Shown piece after piece: positions 7,115 through 13,804 of a DNA stretch of 33,771 nucleotides (position 1 is its first letter; the number at the start of each line of letters is the position of its first letter). The notes beneath the pieces are model-generated. The model did not search any database, had not been told where the DNA came from, and saw nothing but the letters and a program-made list of their open reading frames with translations. Both the position numbers and the translations under genes were made by a program. Source of the stretch: a virus; the IMG/VR virus record IMGVR_UViG_3300017986_000069, positions 1 to 33,771 of that record. One strand, written 5' to 3'.

Positions 7115-7122
7115 TATAAATA
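7115..7122 (+). promoter_or_regulatory. T4-type late promoter box upstream of gp32
   Basis: Exact TATAAATA in the 74-nt gap between gp59 and gp32. Predicted +1 near 7128 would leave a leader of about 57 nt before the gp32 ATG at 7185. Confidence 0.75.
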
Positions 7123-7126
7123 TATG

Positions 7127-7179
7127 TGTCCGCAGATACAGGACAAATATACAACGTAATACAACGCAATACAAGGAGA
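7127..7179 (+). promoter_or_regulatory. gp32 leader: small hairpin and three 10-nt A-rich repeats (possible autoregulatory operator)
   Basis: TGTCC (7127-7131) can pair with GGACA (7141-7145) around a 9-nt loop. It is followed by three 10-nt near-repeats, TACAACGTAA, TACAACGCAA and TACAAGGAGA (7150-7179); the last contains the ribosome binding site AGGAG. T4 gp32 represses its own translation by nucleating on a 5' structure and spreading over unstructured sequence to the start codon. This leader has the same order of parts, but the regulatory reading is inference. Confidence 0.4.
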
Positions 7180-7184
7180 AAAAT

Positions 7185-8102
7185 ATGTCGTTTAATACAC
7201 TATCAGATCTTCGTCAAGCACGAGGAAATTTCGATAACTTAATGAAAGAAGTCGAAAAAATTTCAAATCCAAGTCAGTCCAATTCAGGTGACGACAGAGA
7301 ATGGAAACCAACAGTAGATAAAGCAGGAAACGGTTATGCCGTTATTAGATTCTTGCCGCCTACTAAAGGTGAAGATATGCCATGGGTAAGATTATGGAAT
7401 CATGGATTCCAAGGTCCTTCAGGTAAATGGTATATAGAAAATTCATTAACTACACTTAACCAACAAGATCCTGTTTCAGAATTAAATTCTGAGTTATGGA
7501 ATAGTGGTGTTGAGGCTAATAAAGAAATTGCTAGAAAACAAAAACGTAGACTAGCATATTACACTAATATTTTGGTAGTTAGTGATCCAAGTGCTCCAGA
7601 AAACGAAGGTAAAGTATTCTTATACAAATTTGGTAAGAAAATATTTGATAAAATTAAAGATGTCATGCAACCTCAATTTGAGGATGAGACACCTATTAAT
7701 CCTTTCGACTTTTGGGAGGGTGCTAATTTTAAATTAAAAATTAGACAAGTAGAAGGCTATAGAAATTATGATAAAAGTGAATTTGATAGCCAATCAGTAG
7801 TCGCAGAAGATGACGCTGTGATTGAAGAAATATGGGGAAAACAACATTCATTATCTGAAATTGTTGATCCTAAAAACTTTAAATCATATGCAGATTTAAA
7901 AGCGAAACTTAATATGGTATTAGGTGGTGGTGCAACAGTAGCAACAGCAGAACAAATTTCTAATGAGACAGGTGACGTTGCTGATGATACATTTGTTGAA
8001 CAAGCAGTAAAAGCTCAAGCAGCCCCTGCAACTAATCCAGTTAAGGAAGAAGATGAGGATGACACTCTAAGTTATTTTGCTAAATTAGCAGAAGATGACT
8101 AA
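7185..8102 (+). CDS. 32: gp32, single-stranded DNA-binding protein (zinc-free version)
   Basis: 305-aa homologue of T4 gp32 (301 aa), which coats ssDNA during replication, recombination and repair. Matches include A-G-N-G-Y-A-V-I-R-F-L-P, G-K-W-Y-I-E, D-P-S-A-P-E-N-E-G-K-V-F-L-Y-K-F-G-K-K-I-F-D-K-I and W-E-G-A-N-F-K-L-K-I-R-Q-V-E-G-Y. The T4 zinc ligands (His64, Cys77, Cys87, Cys90) are absent; the protein has no cysteine at all, and that loop reads L-N-Q-Q-D-P-V-S-E-L-N-S-E-L-W-N. The C-terminus is acidic (E-E-D-E-D-D... A-E-D-D), as needed for contacts with replication partners. Ribosome binding site AGGAG at 7174-7178. A late promoter lies upstream and a terminator downstream. Confidence 0.95.
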   Translation: MSFNTLSDLRQARGNFDNLMKEVEKISNPSQSNSGDDREWKPTVDKAGNGYAVIRFLPPTKGEDMPWVRLWNHGFQGPSGKWYIENSLTTLNQQDPVSELNSELWNSGVEANKEIARKQKRRLAYYTNILVVSDPSAPENEGKVFLYKFGKKIFDKIKDVMQPQFEDETPINPFDFWEGANFKLKIRQVEGYRNYDKSEFDSQSVVAEDDAVIEEIWGKQHSLSEIVDPKNFKSYADLKAKLNMVLGGGATVATAEQISNETGDVADDTFVEQAVKAQAAPATNPVKEEDEDDTLSYFAKLAEDD

Positions 8103-8120
8103 ATCCTAAACATCGGAGGG

Positions 8121-8146
8121 AAGGGCATTATTTGCCCTTTCTTTTT
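8121..8146 (+). terminator. Rho-independent terminator after gp32
   Basis: AAGGGCA (8121-8127), loop TTATT, TGCCCTT (8133-8139), then a T/C run ending in five Ts (8140-8146). It lies between the convergent gp32 and tape-measure-like genes; the opposite strand lacks a U-tract after the hairpin, so it should act mainly on plus-strand transcripts. Confidence 0.85.
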
Positions 8147-8150
8147 GACT

Positions 8151-11100
8151 TTAAATTCTGCGACCTATATATTGTCGTCTTTGGAAATGTAACGGAGTAT
8201 TGTCGTTAATACGAGATGTTGGTGGGGCGGTTACAATAATGTCGCCCTCGGAACCTGTGTTATTTGTTACATTGTTTACAACTGTTTGGCCTCCGCCTTG
8301 CATTCCAGCCATTTGGCCTGTTTGTTGTTCTATACTTGTCATATTTTCAACAGCATCACCTGTTGGAACAGGATCTAAACCTGCTACCTGTGCCTTTCCT
8401 GTTTTCTTTTGATTTAATGCATCTTGAACAGCCTTCATATCATCAGCAGATAAGTCGTCATCTTGAACAATTGCTTGTAATTCATCTATACTAGCATCGC
8501 CTAATTTACTTCTATCTATTTTAGACTTTCTCATACCTCTTTCTTTATAAAGGCCTGATTCTTTTGCTGACTTAAAGCCTGCTTCAGTATTAGCTTCTAG
8601 TGTATCTGCTATTTTCTTTCTGTCTACACCTATTGCCGAAGTAGCTGCTTCATTGTTCATTAATGCTTTTACAATAGCAGCATTTTTAATAGCAGCTTTA
8701 TCGTTATCTGATAACTCAGCGTCCCCAGCTTCTTCTAACAACGCAGCCTCAATTTCATTTGCTTCTTGTTGTATTTTACTAGCTAACCCACTATCTTTTT
8801 CTGCGATTTGTTTCATCGCTTCTTCTGCCTGAGCATTTGACTCAGCTAACTCACCGGGATCTACATCTAACGCATCACCTACAGCGCCGCCAAGTTTTTT
8901 ACCTGCAAACGAACCACCGAAGTAACCTATAGCTCCTCCAATAAGTCCACCTACAACTGTTCCTACAACAGGAATTGCTGAACCTATTGCCGCACCAGCA
9001 GCCGCGCCTGCAAGAGCACCGCCTGCTCCACCTACGCCTTCTCCTACTGCTTCAGCCTTTGCAATTTGTTCTTCTTCTGCTGTTAGTTTGCCTGCATCTG
9101 CATCTGCTTCTGCTTGTTTTGAACCCGAATAAGCTGTATAGGCTCCTAAGCCAACTGCTGCTACAGCACCACCTGCCTTTGTAAGCATGGCACCTTTACC
9201 TTTAAACATATTACCTAGTCTAGACAGTTTGCCTTTTTTGCCTTTGCCTTTTTTGCCTTTCTTGTTTTTACCGCCTGTTCGGCCCATGATGTCCATGCCA
9301 CCACCGCCGTCGCCGTCGCCACCTAAAGCTCCGTCTTCTAATAGTTCTCTAATTTTTACTAGCTCTTCATATGACTTTTCTTGGAATGACTCTCTATCTG
9401 TTCCACTAAATACGGAACCTGATGCTTTAGCTTTACCGCCTCCGCCTGTTAACGGAAGTTCTCTTTGGCCAGTGGTTTCTCCTTCAGCTACTGCATCTGT
9501 TGCGCCTTCTAAAGCGGCTACATTTAATTGAGGCCTACCGGAGCTATCTGTTCTTAAGAATTCATTATCTGGATTTGCTCCTTCAGGTGTTGTTAAACTT
9601 AATCCTTTTTCGTCGCCTACCATATCGGCAAGTCCACGTGTTTGTATTTCGGCTCCTGTTTGTATTCTTATTTCTCTTTGAGCCATTTCCTCACGTTGAT
9701 TATCAGTATAAAAATTACTTAATCCGCCTGTTCCAGCATCACCAAATAATCTTGTAGGTGAGAATGCTTGTTTTAACCCACCAAAGAATCCTGCTCCCTG
9801 ATCTATATTTAAACTTTCTTTTAATGAACCTGTAAATGTCTTTTTACCGAGATCTTTTTGTAGGTCCTTAAGTCCTAATAAACTTTCAAAATCAGGAGCA
9901 CCTTCTACACCGCTTTCTTTTGCTATTTGAGATTCAACACGAAGTTCTTTAATCATGTTGTTGACTTCTTTTACAGCTACTTCTTGATCTTTACCTGTAG
10001 CTGTTTGAGCCTTATTCATTAATTGGGTTAACCCACCAATTTTTTCTCCTACTTTACCTTCAGGATCTGACTCCATTAATTGTTGTAAAGTAGCTGCGTT
10101 TGCTGTTATGTTCTTTGCTAATGATGATGAGCCTTTAGCAGTTCTAAATGCTAATTGGTTTGATGTTTCTCCTGCGCCTATTACATCATCGCCTCTTGCG
10201 TCTTTTACAGCACTAATAAAATTTTCAACTCTACTTTCTGATTCTAAATAAGCATCCTCTTTTGCTAAGGCTCCTGTAATCTCGTTTCTATATCTAGTTG
10301 CGTCCTTGCCTGTTTTTGTTTTGTATTGTTCTCTTCTTACTGTTGCTTGACCACCTATCAAAAGTTTTGACATTTGGTTTTGGTTGACGTTACCTTCTAA
10401 GTCTCCTTTTTCCCCTCTTAATTCTTTTTTGGCGTCTGTTGGATCTACTGCATAGCTACGTTCTCTTAAGGATTCACTAGGGTTATTAGGATCGTATGTT
10501 CTACTTCTTCTCGGTGCATTACTTCCGCCTGACAATGGAAGTTCTTGTTGTCTTTTATTTACTTGTCTTTGTGCTTGTGTTTGGTTTACAGGAACTTTTC
10601 TCGGAATACTAGGTGCATTAGGATCTCTTCCAAACAATTCTCCTTGAACAGGAACCGTTCCACTTGATGATACATTAGGAGTCGTTTGTGCTGTGCTTGT
10701 TGTGGTTCTTGGTGCACTTCTTTCGTCTTTTACTATAACTGTCTGTCCGCCAGTTCCTCCGCCGCCTCTGCCTGCATTAATATCGTCAATCTTCTTTAAT
10801 AATGCTCCTATACCTTGCTCTACTCTAATTCTAGAATCACGTGCACCTTTGTTATGTTTTCTTTGTTCTTTATAGAAGTCACCTTCAAGTCTACCTTTTA
10901 AAATGTTACCTCTTTTCGATATAAGAGTCTCAGCAATTTGCATCTTGTTGAAAGTTTTATTGTCTTTAGCTTCATTTTTAAGAAAGTCTGTTTGTTCTTT
11001 AGATTGTCGTTTTACTTCATCTAACTCGTCTTTAATACTTTGCTCTAAATCATTAAAGCCCTTCTCTTTTTCGACAGATGGGTCCTTAGACTTTGCAGCC

Positions 11101-11159
11101 TCCATATCTCGCAGCATTTTCTCCATGCCTGCTATTAAACTTCTAGGTGCTTCTGGCAT
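8151..11159 (-). CDS. Large tape-measure-like virion protein, 1002 aa
   Basis: 1002-aa protein at the end of the minus-strand tail operon, starting in a TAATG overlap with the gp51 stop. Order of regions: charged helical/coiled-coil N-terminus (about 1-130); low-complexity Gly/Thr/Gln/Arg-rich part (about 130-240) with Q-E-L-P-L-S-G-G, a motif repeated at about 565 as R-E-L-P-L-T-G-G; further helical segments (240-600); a Lys/Gly tract (about 620-640); a long Gly/Ala-rich hydrophobic stretch (about 645-760) compatible with membrane insertion; charged helices (760-930); and a T-V-V-N-N-V-T-N-N-T tail. Large size, helical charged composition, a Gly/Ala hydrophobic segment and a position just after gp26/gp51 fit a tape measure protein (the job of T4 gp29). 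I do not see direct gp29 identity, so another internal virion protein is possible. Confidence 0.6.
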   Translation of the reverse strand: MPEAPRSLIAGMEKMLRDMEAAKSKDPSVEKEKGFNDLEQSIKDELDEVKRQSKEQTDFLKNEAKDNKTFNKMQIAETLISKRGNILKGRLEGDFYKEQRKHNKGARDSRIRVEQGIGALLKKIDDINAGRGGGGTGGQTVIVKDERSAPRTTTSTAQTTPNVSSSGTVPVQGELFGRDPNAPSIPRKVPVNQTQAQRQVNKRQQELPLSGGSNAPRRSRTYDPNNPSESLRERSYAVDPTDAKKELRGEKGDLEGNVNQNQMSKLLIGGQATVRREQYKTKTGKDATRYRNEITGALAKEDAYLESESRVENFISAVKDARGDDVIGAGETSNQLAFRTAKGSSSLAKNITANAATLQQLMESDPEGKVGEKIGGLTQLMNKAQTATGKDQEVAVKEVNNMIKELRVESQIAKESGVEGAPDFESLLGLKDLQKDLGKKTFTGSLKESLNIDQGAGFFGGLKQAFSPTRLFGDAGTGGLSNFYTDNQREEMAQREIRIQTGAEIQTRGLADMVGDEKGLSLTTPEGANPDNEFLRTDSSGRPQLNVAALEGATDAVAEGETTGQRELPLTGGGGKAKASGSVFSGTDRESFQEKSYEELVKIRELLEDGALGGDGDGGGGMDIMGRTGGKNKKGKKGKGKKGKLSRLGNMFKGKGAMLTKAGGAVAAVGLGAYTAYSGSKQAEADADAGKLTAEEEQIAKAEAVGEGVGGAGGALAGAAAGAAIGSAIPVVGTVVGGLIGGAIGYFGGSFAGKKLGGAVGDALDVDPGELAESNAQAEEAMKQIAEKDSGLASKIQQEANEIEAALLEEAGDAELSDNDKAAIKNAAIVKALMNNEAATSAIGVDRKKIADTLEANTEAGFKSAKESGLYKERGMRKSKIDRSKLGDASIDELQAIVQDDDLSADDMKAVQDALNQKKTGKAQVAGLDPVPTGDAVENMTSIEQQTGQMAGMQGGGQTVVNNVTNNTGSEGDIIVTAPPTSRINDNTPLHFQRRQYIGRRI

Positions 11160-11299
11160 TAGCTTTTCATATCCCTCACGGTTTCTTTATTCTTTTCTAT
11201 TTTCTTACGCAAGTGCACAACTAGCATACTTACATATATTTCTCTTTCCCAAGGCAACATTTCTTCTATTTCTGATAGACTCCAATGATGTTCTTGCAT
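11159..11299 (-). CDS. 51: gp51, baseplate hub assembly protein (probably expressed mainly by -1 frameshift from gp26)
   Basis: From the only ATG in frame (11299) the product is 46 aa: M-Q-E-H-H-W-S-L-S-E-I-E-E-M-L-P-W-E-R-E and so on. The P-W-E-R-E-I-Y-V-x-M-L signature matches the small gp51 proteins of marine T4-like phages. The frame is open and protein-like further upstream (I-T-L-S-Q-D-S-L-E-N-Y-F-K-T-N-F-L-L, 11353-11300), but contains no ATG, GTG, TTG or CTG there; only an ATA overlapping the gp26 stop. That missing part is reached if ribosomes slip -1 on T-TTT-TTC at 11362-11356 near the end of gp26, giving a gp26-gp51 fusion of about 297 aa. Its stop overlaps the next start as TAATG. 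Whether a free 46-aa form is made is unclear. Confidence 0.75.
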   Translation of the reverse strand: MQEHHWSLSEIEEMLPWEREIYVSMLVVHLRKKIEKNKETVRDMKS

Positions 11300-11313
11300 T
11301 AATAAGAAATTCG

Positions 11314-11342
11314 TCTTGAAATAATTTTCAAGAGAATCTTGA
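11314..11342 (-). repeat. Alternative stem-loops downstream of the frameshift site
   Basis: TCTTGAAA (minus 11333-11326), loop ATTA, TTTCAAGA (11321-11314) forms an 8-bp perfect hairpin. A TCAAGA just upstream (11342-11337) can instead pair with TCTTGA (11333-11328) around a 3-nt loop. Both structures lie 13-22 nt after the slippery heptamer, further than the usual 5-9 nt, so a stimulatory role is uncertain. Confidence 0.5.
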
Positions 11343-11349
11343 GAAAGAG

Positions 11350-12051
11350 TTATGCGAAAAAATGTTCGTATCCGTTAATTGATACTGCATTTGGCTTTCC
11401 GCAATCTTCTTTAGGACAAGTATATTCTACAATGTGTTCTAACATTGGCATTGTCTTAAAGAACTCTCTAGTCTCTGCAAGAGCCTCAAGTGGTAAAGTT
11501 TCTACAAAACCTACAACTTCATCATCTGTTTCCTTAGATACATCCCATGATTGTTCGGCATCAAATACGGTGTCGATACAATGTTTTAGGATCTCAACAT
11601 CATCCAAGTCATCAATTTTATTCATTATGTGTGCTGGCGGGAATTTTAATATCATTCCTACAGTCTTATCTTCATTTAGAAAAATTGTTTTTGAGGAATC
11701 TGAATCAAGATTATTAATCTTAAATTCATCAACTTCAACTTCATAACTCATTGTGCCTTTACAATGTCCACAAATTAACATGAACTCTTGTTTGTTACCT
11801 ACAGACTCTTTTCTTATTTGTAAGAAAGTCCATTGTAACAAGTGCATTGGCAATTTAGTTGCATCTACTTCTCCAAACGAACAGTTGGTGACAACTTGTT
11901 GACATACGTTAAGCATATCTTCATATTCACCGTCAGAAGCCATTGTTAAAAGTTTTTCTTCTTTTACCTTAAAAGGCCTAAATTTATATGTTTCATTTGT
12001 TCCTGGGAACGTTAAATTAAATGTTGGTGTCTCCAATACTGGTAGCGCCAT
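11350..12051 (-). CDS. 26: gp26-like baseplate hub assembly protein
   Basis: 233-aa protein of the T4 base plate (gp26) family. The start M-A-L-P-V-L-E-T-P, then F-R-P-F-K-V-K-E-E-K-L-L (25-35), N-C-S-F-G (56-60) and I-R-K-E-S-V-G (79-85) are typical. Two Cys pairs, C-G-H-C (94-97) and C-x4-C (212, 217), probably form a zinc ribbon. In T4, gp26 and gp51 are adjacent and needed to assemble the central hub with the tape measure gp29. Ribosome binding site AGGAGA lies 6 nt upstream of the ATG at 12051. The gene ends with a slippery T-TTT-TTC two codons before the stop, which would fuse it to gp51 in the -1 frame. Start and family are clear; the frameshift is inference from sequence. Confidence 0.85.
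   Translation of the reverse strand: MALPVLETPTFNLTFPGTNETYKFRPFKVKEEKLLTMASDGEYEDMLNVCQQVVTNCSFGEVDATKLPMHLLQWTFLQIRKESVGNKQEFMLICGHCKGTMSYEVEVDEFKINNLDSDSSKTIFLNEDKTVGMILKFPPAHIMNKIDDLDDVEILKHCIDTVFDAEQSWDVSKETDDEVVGFVETLPLEALAETREFFKTMPMLEHIVEYTCPKEDCGKPNAVSINGYEHFFA
11356..11362 (-). promoter_or_regulatory. Slippery heptamer T TTT TTC: candidate programmed -1 frameshift site (gp26 to gp51)
   Basis: On the minus strand the last gp26 codons read GAA CAT TTT TTC GCA TAA. The heptamer is in the correct X-XXY-YYZ phase, two codons before the gp26 stop. A -1 slip reads TTT TTT CGC ATA ACT and enters the gp51 frame, which is open from there. Confidence 0.65.
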
Positions 12052-12070
12052 TCTTTTCTCCTATAATATA

Positions 12071-12733
12071 TTAAATAAAAGGATCTCTTTGAGGAGGTTG
12101 TCCTTTATTTGATTTTAATTTGCCGTCTTCAAAAGTTCCATCTAAAACCGGTCTTTGTTTCTTTCTTGCATCCTCTGCAATTGGCTCACATGGTTTGTAT
12201 ATCCATTTAACTGAAGATACGGTGAGTGAGATTCTTAAAGGACCAGGCGAACCTGCTGAAACAGGAATCAAGTTTAAAAGTTTTGGAACACTATCAATAA
12301 GTTTCCATTCTCCTAATACTTGATCTTGTTGCGACAAACTTTTTACTACAATAGACCCAAATACTTCATCCGGGAATGCTAACTCTTTTGTATAAGGATT
12401 AGCAGCTAGAAATATCCAGTCTTCAAAAACGTGCCTATGGGCCCATTTTTCATCTGCAATAAATGTAAACACAGACTCTTGTCCTAAAAAGTCTACGTTC
12501 TTAATTCTGTATTCCTGCCAAGCACCTATTTTAACAGGTTCTACTTGGGCAGAAAGTCCTGGGATTTGAGCTTCTTCACAAAATAAAGTAAGAGTTTCAT
12601 CTACACCCGGATACCATTGTCTTAATGCAAAAGGTAAATTAAACTCTACCTCATACCTATCAGCACGAGGTAAATGTTGTTCTCTTACCGCAGCTCTAAA
12701 ATTGCTTAGTTTAAATTTTGCTTTATCAGCCAT
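12071..12733 (-). CDS. Tail-tube-fold protein, probably baseplate tail tube initiator (gp54-like)
   Basis: 220-aa protein with the layout of T4 tail-tube family members (gp19/gp54): R-A-D-R-Y-E-V-E-F-N-L-P (24-35), then L-F-C-E-E-A-Q-I-P-G-L (49-59), a strand with F-T-F-I-A-D (88-93), F-E-D-W-I-F-L-A-A-N-P-Y-T (102-114) and a final V-S-S-V-K-W-I-Y (172-179) followed by a disordered Lys/Pro tail. The R-Y-E-V... I-P-G... F-x-x-W pattern is typical of proteins that stack as the tail tube. Presence in an operon with gp26, gp51 and the tape-measure-like protein, and gp48 on the other side of the divergent promoter region, suggests gp54 rather than the major tube protein gp19. The start overlaps the preceding gene by 8 nt. 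T4 gp54 is longer (320 aa). Confidence 0.6.
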   Translation of the reverse strand: MADKAKFKLSNFRAAVREQHLPRADRYEVEFNLPFALRQWYPGVDETLTLFCEEAQIPGLSAQVEPVKIGAWQEYRIKNVDFLGQESVFTFIADEKWAHRHVFEDWIFLAANPYTKELAFPDEVFGSIVVKSLSQQDQVLGEWKLIDSVPKLLNLIPVSAGSPGPLRISLTVSSVKWIYKPCEPIAEDARKKQRPVLDGTFEDGKLKSNKGQPPQRDPFI

Positions 12734-13307
12734 TTATAATTTCTCTCGAATCCCTGTAAATTTTTTGTTGTCCAGCACCTACAAAGTTTTGCGTTGGCAT
12801 AAAAATAGATGCTCTCCAATGTTCTGTTTTAACTTGTAAAAATCTAGAACGAATATTTTTTGTTATATATCTTTTAACACAAGGTCTAACTTCTGGAAAT
12901 CTACTTACCTTTTTAAGTAAACTCCAGGACACTTGCATTTTACTATATCCGTCCTTGTCAGGAATTTTATCCTGTGTTTTTTCAAGTCTGTCTAATAATT
13001 GTGCTCTTAATAACGGTGGTAGGTAATGTAAATTAAGTCCATAAAACCCACCAGGTGCGTCATCAAAAGGAACACATAAAGGGAATGTATCCCAATAAGG
13101 CAGTCTATCTTTTGTTTTAGGTTCATATACAAACATATACATTCCACCTATATCTAGACTACTTTTTAGCTTACCCAAATCTGAGCTCATAACTTCTTGT
13201 GGTGTATTGAGCCCACTAGCTAACTTTCTTATGTTAGCTTGATACCATTGCATAGAACGGTCTGTTGTTCCAGCCTTAGCACTTAACTGTTCAAATGGAT
13301 TTGCCAT
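12726..13307 (-). CDS. Conserved T4-like structural or completion protein, 193 aa (gp2/gp3 role possible)
   Basis: A family I associate with marine T4-like phages: short N-terminal helix (N-P-F-E-Q-L-S-A-K-A), a Q-W-Y-Q helix, then I-G-G-M-Y-M-F-V-Y-E-P-K-T-K-D-R-L-P-Y-W-D-T-F-P-L, G-L-N-L-H-Y-L-P-P-L-L-R-A-Q-L-L-D, and a C-terminal V-K-R-Y-I-T-K-N-I-R-S-R-F. I am not certain of its function. In T4 the genes next to 4 are 2 (DNA end protector) and 3 (tail completion), so a completion role is possible from position only. I chose the start at 13307 rather than the upstream ATG at 13364, because a perfect late box TATAAATA ends five bases before this ATG and the longer start would overlap gp4 by 49 nt. 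Confidence 0.7.
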   Translation of the reverse strand: MANPFEQLSAKAGTTDRSMQWYQANIRKLASGLNTPQEVMSSDLGKLKSSLDIGGMYMFVYEPKTKDRLPYWDTFPLCVPFDDAPGGFYGLNLHYLPPLLRAQLLDRLEKTQDKIPDKDGYSKMQVSWSLLKKVSRFPEVRPCVKRYITKNIRSRFLQVKTEHWRASIFMPTQNFVGAGQQKIYRDSREIING

Positions 13308-13312
13308 ATAAG

Positions 13313-13320
13313 TATTTATA
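13313..13320 (-). promoter_or_regulatory. T4-type late promoter box with ATG at predicted +1
   Basis: Minus-strand TATAAATA (13320 to 13313), then CTTAT, then ATG at 13307. No Shine-Dalgarno lies upstream of this ATG, so the transcript is probably leaderless. The box overlaps the last codons of gp4. Confidence 0.75.
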
Positions 13321-13756
13321 ATGATAGGCCGAGTTCTTTTTCCGTTATTATTAAGAACTCCCAACCTTTGTGATTAGCAAATTGTTTAGCACTTTCCCAC
13401 TTTGCTAAATTTACTCCGTATTGTTTTACCTCATTTATAAATTTTTTAGTTTTTCTTTGAGGAATTTTAGGCTCTTTTGTAAATCTATGAGGTTTTACTT
13501 CTACTAAATATTTTTTATCTTTAGTTTCAACAAAAAAATCAACGAAGTATCTATGTATTCTATTATCTAATGGACTTTTGTAAGGAACCACAATTTCCTC
13601 AGAACTCCAAGACAATACATCTTGGTTCTTGTCTGCCCAATTCATAAATTTTAGTTCGTAGCTACTCCTATATACAATATCATTTACACGACCTTTGTAT
13701 TTACTAGGATTTTTAGGAACAAACTTTCCTTGATATATTTCCTTTGAGTATGCCAT
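13316..13756 (-). CDS. 4: gp4 head completion protein (endonuclease-like)
   Basis: 146-aa homologue of T4 gp4 (150 aa). The start Y-Q-G-K-F-V-P-K-N-P-S-K-Y-K-G matches T4 gp4 closely. Nuclease-like residues are kept: Glu34 in Y-R-S-S-Y-E-L-K-F, Asp73 in Y-F-V-D-F-F and Glu86-Val-Lys88 (E-V-K-P), a PD-(D/E)xK arrangement related to TnsA-type nucleases. In T4, gp4 joins the filled head so that the tail can attach; whether it cuts DNA is not settled to my knowledge. Ribosome binding site AGGAT lies 3-4 nt upstream of the ATG at 13756, and a minus-strand late promoter box lies at 13785-13792. First gene of the minus-strand late operon. Confidence 0.9.
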   Translation of the reverse strand: MAYSKEIYQGKFVPKNPSKYKGRVNDIVYRSSYELKFMNWADKNQDVLSWSSEEIVVPYKSPLDNRIHRYFVDFFVETKDKKYLVEVKPHRFTKEPKIPQRKTKKFINEVKQYGVNLAKWESAKQFANHKGWEFLIITEKELGLSL

Positions 13757-13763
13757 ATCCTAT

Positions 13764-13771
13764 TATAAATA
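13764..13771 (+). promoter_or_regulatory. T4-type late promoter box for the gp48-gp53-gp27-gp5 operon
   Basis: Exact TATAAATA on the plus strand. Predicted +1 near 13777 gives a leader of about 28 nt containing GAGGA (13795-13799) before the gp48 ATG at 13805. Confidence 0.8.
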
Positions 13772-13784
13772 ATGATAATAACGT

Positions 13785-13792
13785 TATTTATA
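13785..13792 (-). promoter_or_regulatory. T4-type late promoter box for the minus-strand gp4 operon
   Basis: TATAAATA on the minus strand (13792 to 13785), predicted +1 near 13779, about 23 nt upstream of the gp4 ATG (13756). It faces the plus-strand late box at 13764-13771 across 13 bp. Confidence 0.8.
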
Positions 13793-13804
13793 TCGAGGAA
13801 ACGT

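Noticed and set aside
6591-7169. 192-aa open frame antisense to gp59
   Set aside because: It is fully opposite a well-supported T4 core gene, has no ribosome binding site or family resemblance, and is explained by the AT-rich codon bias of gp59.
9400-10560. LPxTG-like motifs (L-P-L-T-G-G and L-P-L-S-G-G) in the 1002-aa protein
   Set aside because: They are internal, without a following hydrophobic segment and basic tail at the C-terminus, so they are not sortase signals.
8200-11319. Several plus-strand open frames opposite the 1002-aa gene (for example 10903-11319, 9187-9531)
   Set aside because: Leu/Pro/Ser-rich low-complexity translations typical of the antisense of a Gly/Ala/Lys/Glu-rich gene; no start signals.
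13772-13804. ATG at 13772 as the gp48 start
   Set aside because: It directly follows the late box and precedes the predicted transcript start; the ATG at 13805 has a ribosome binding site and matches gp48 N-termini.
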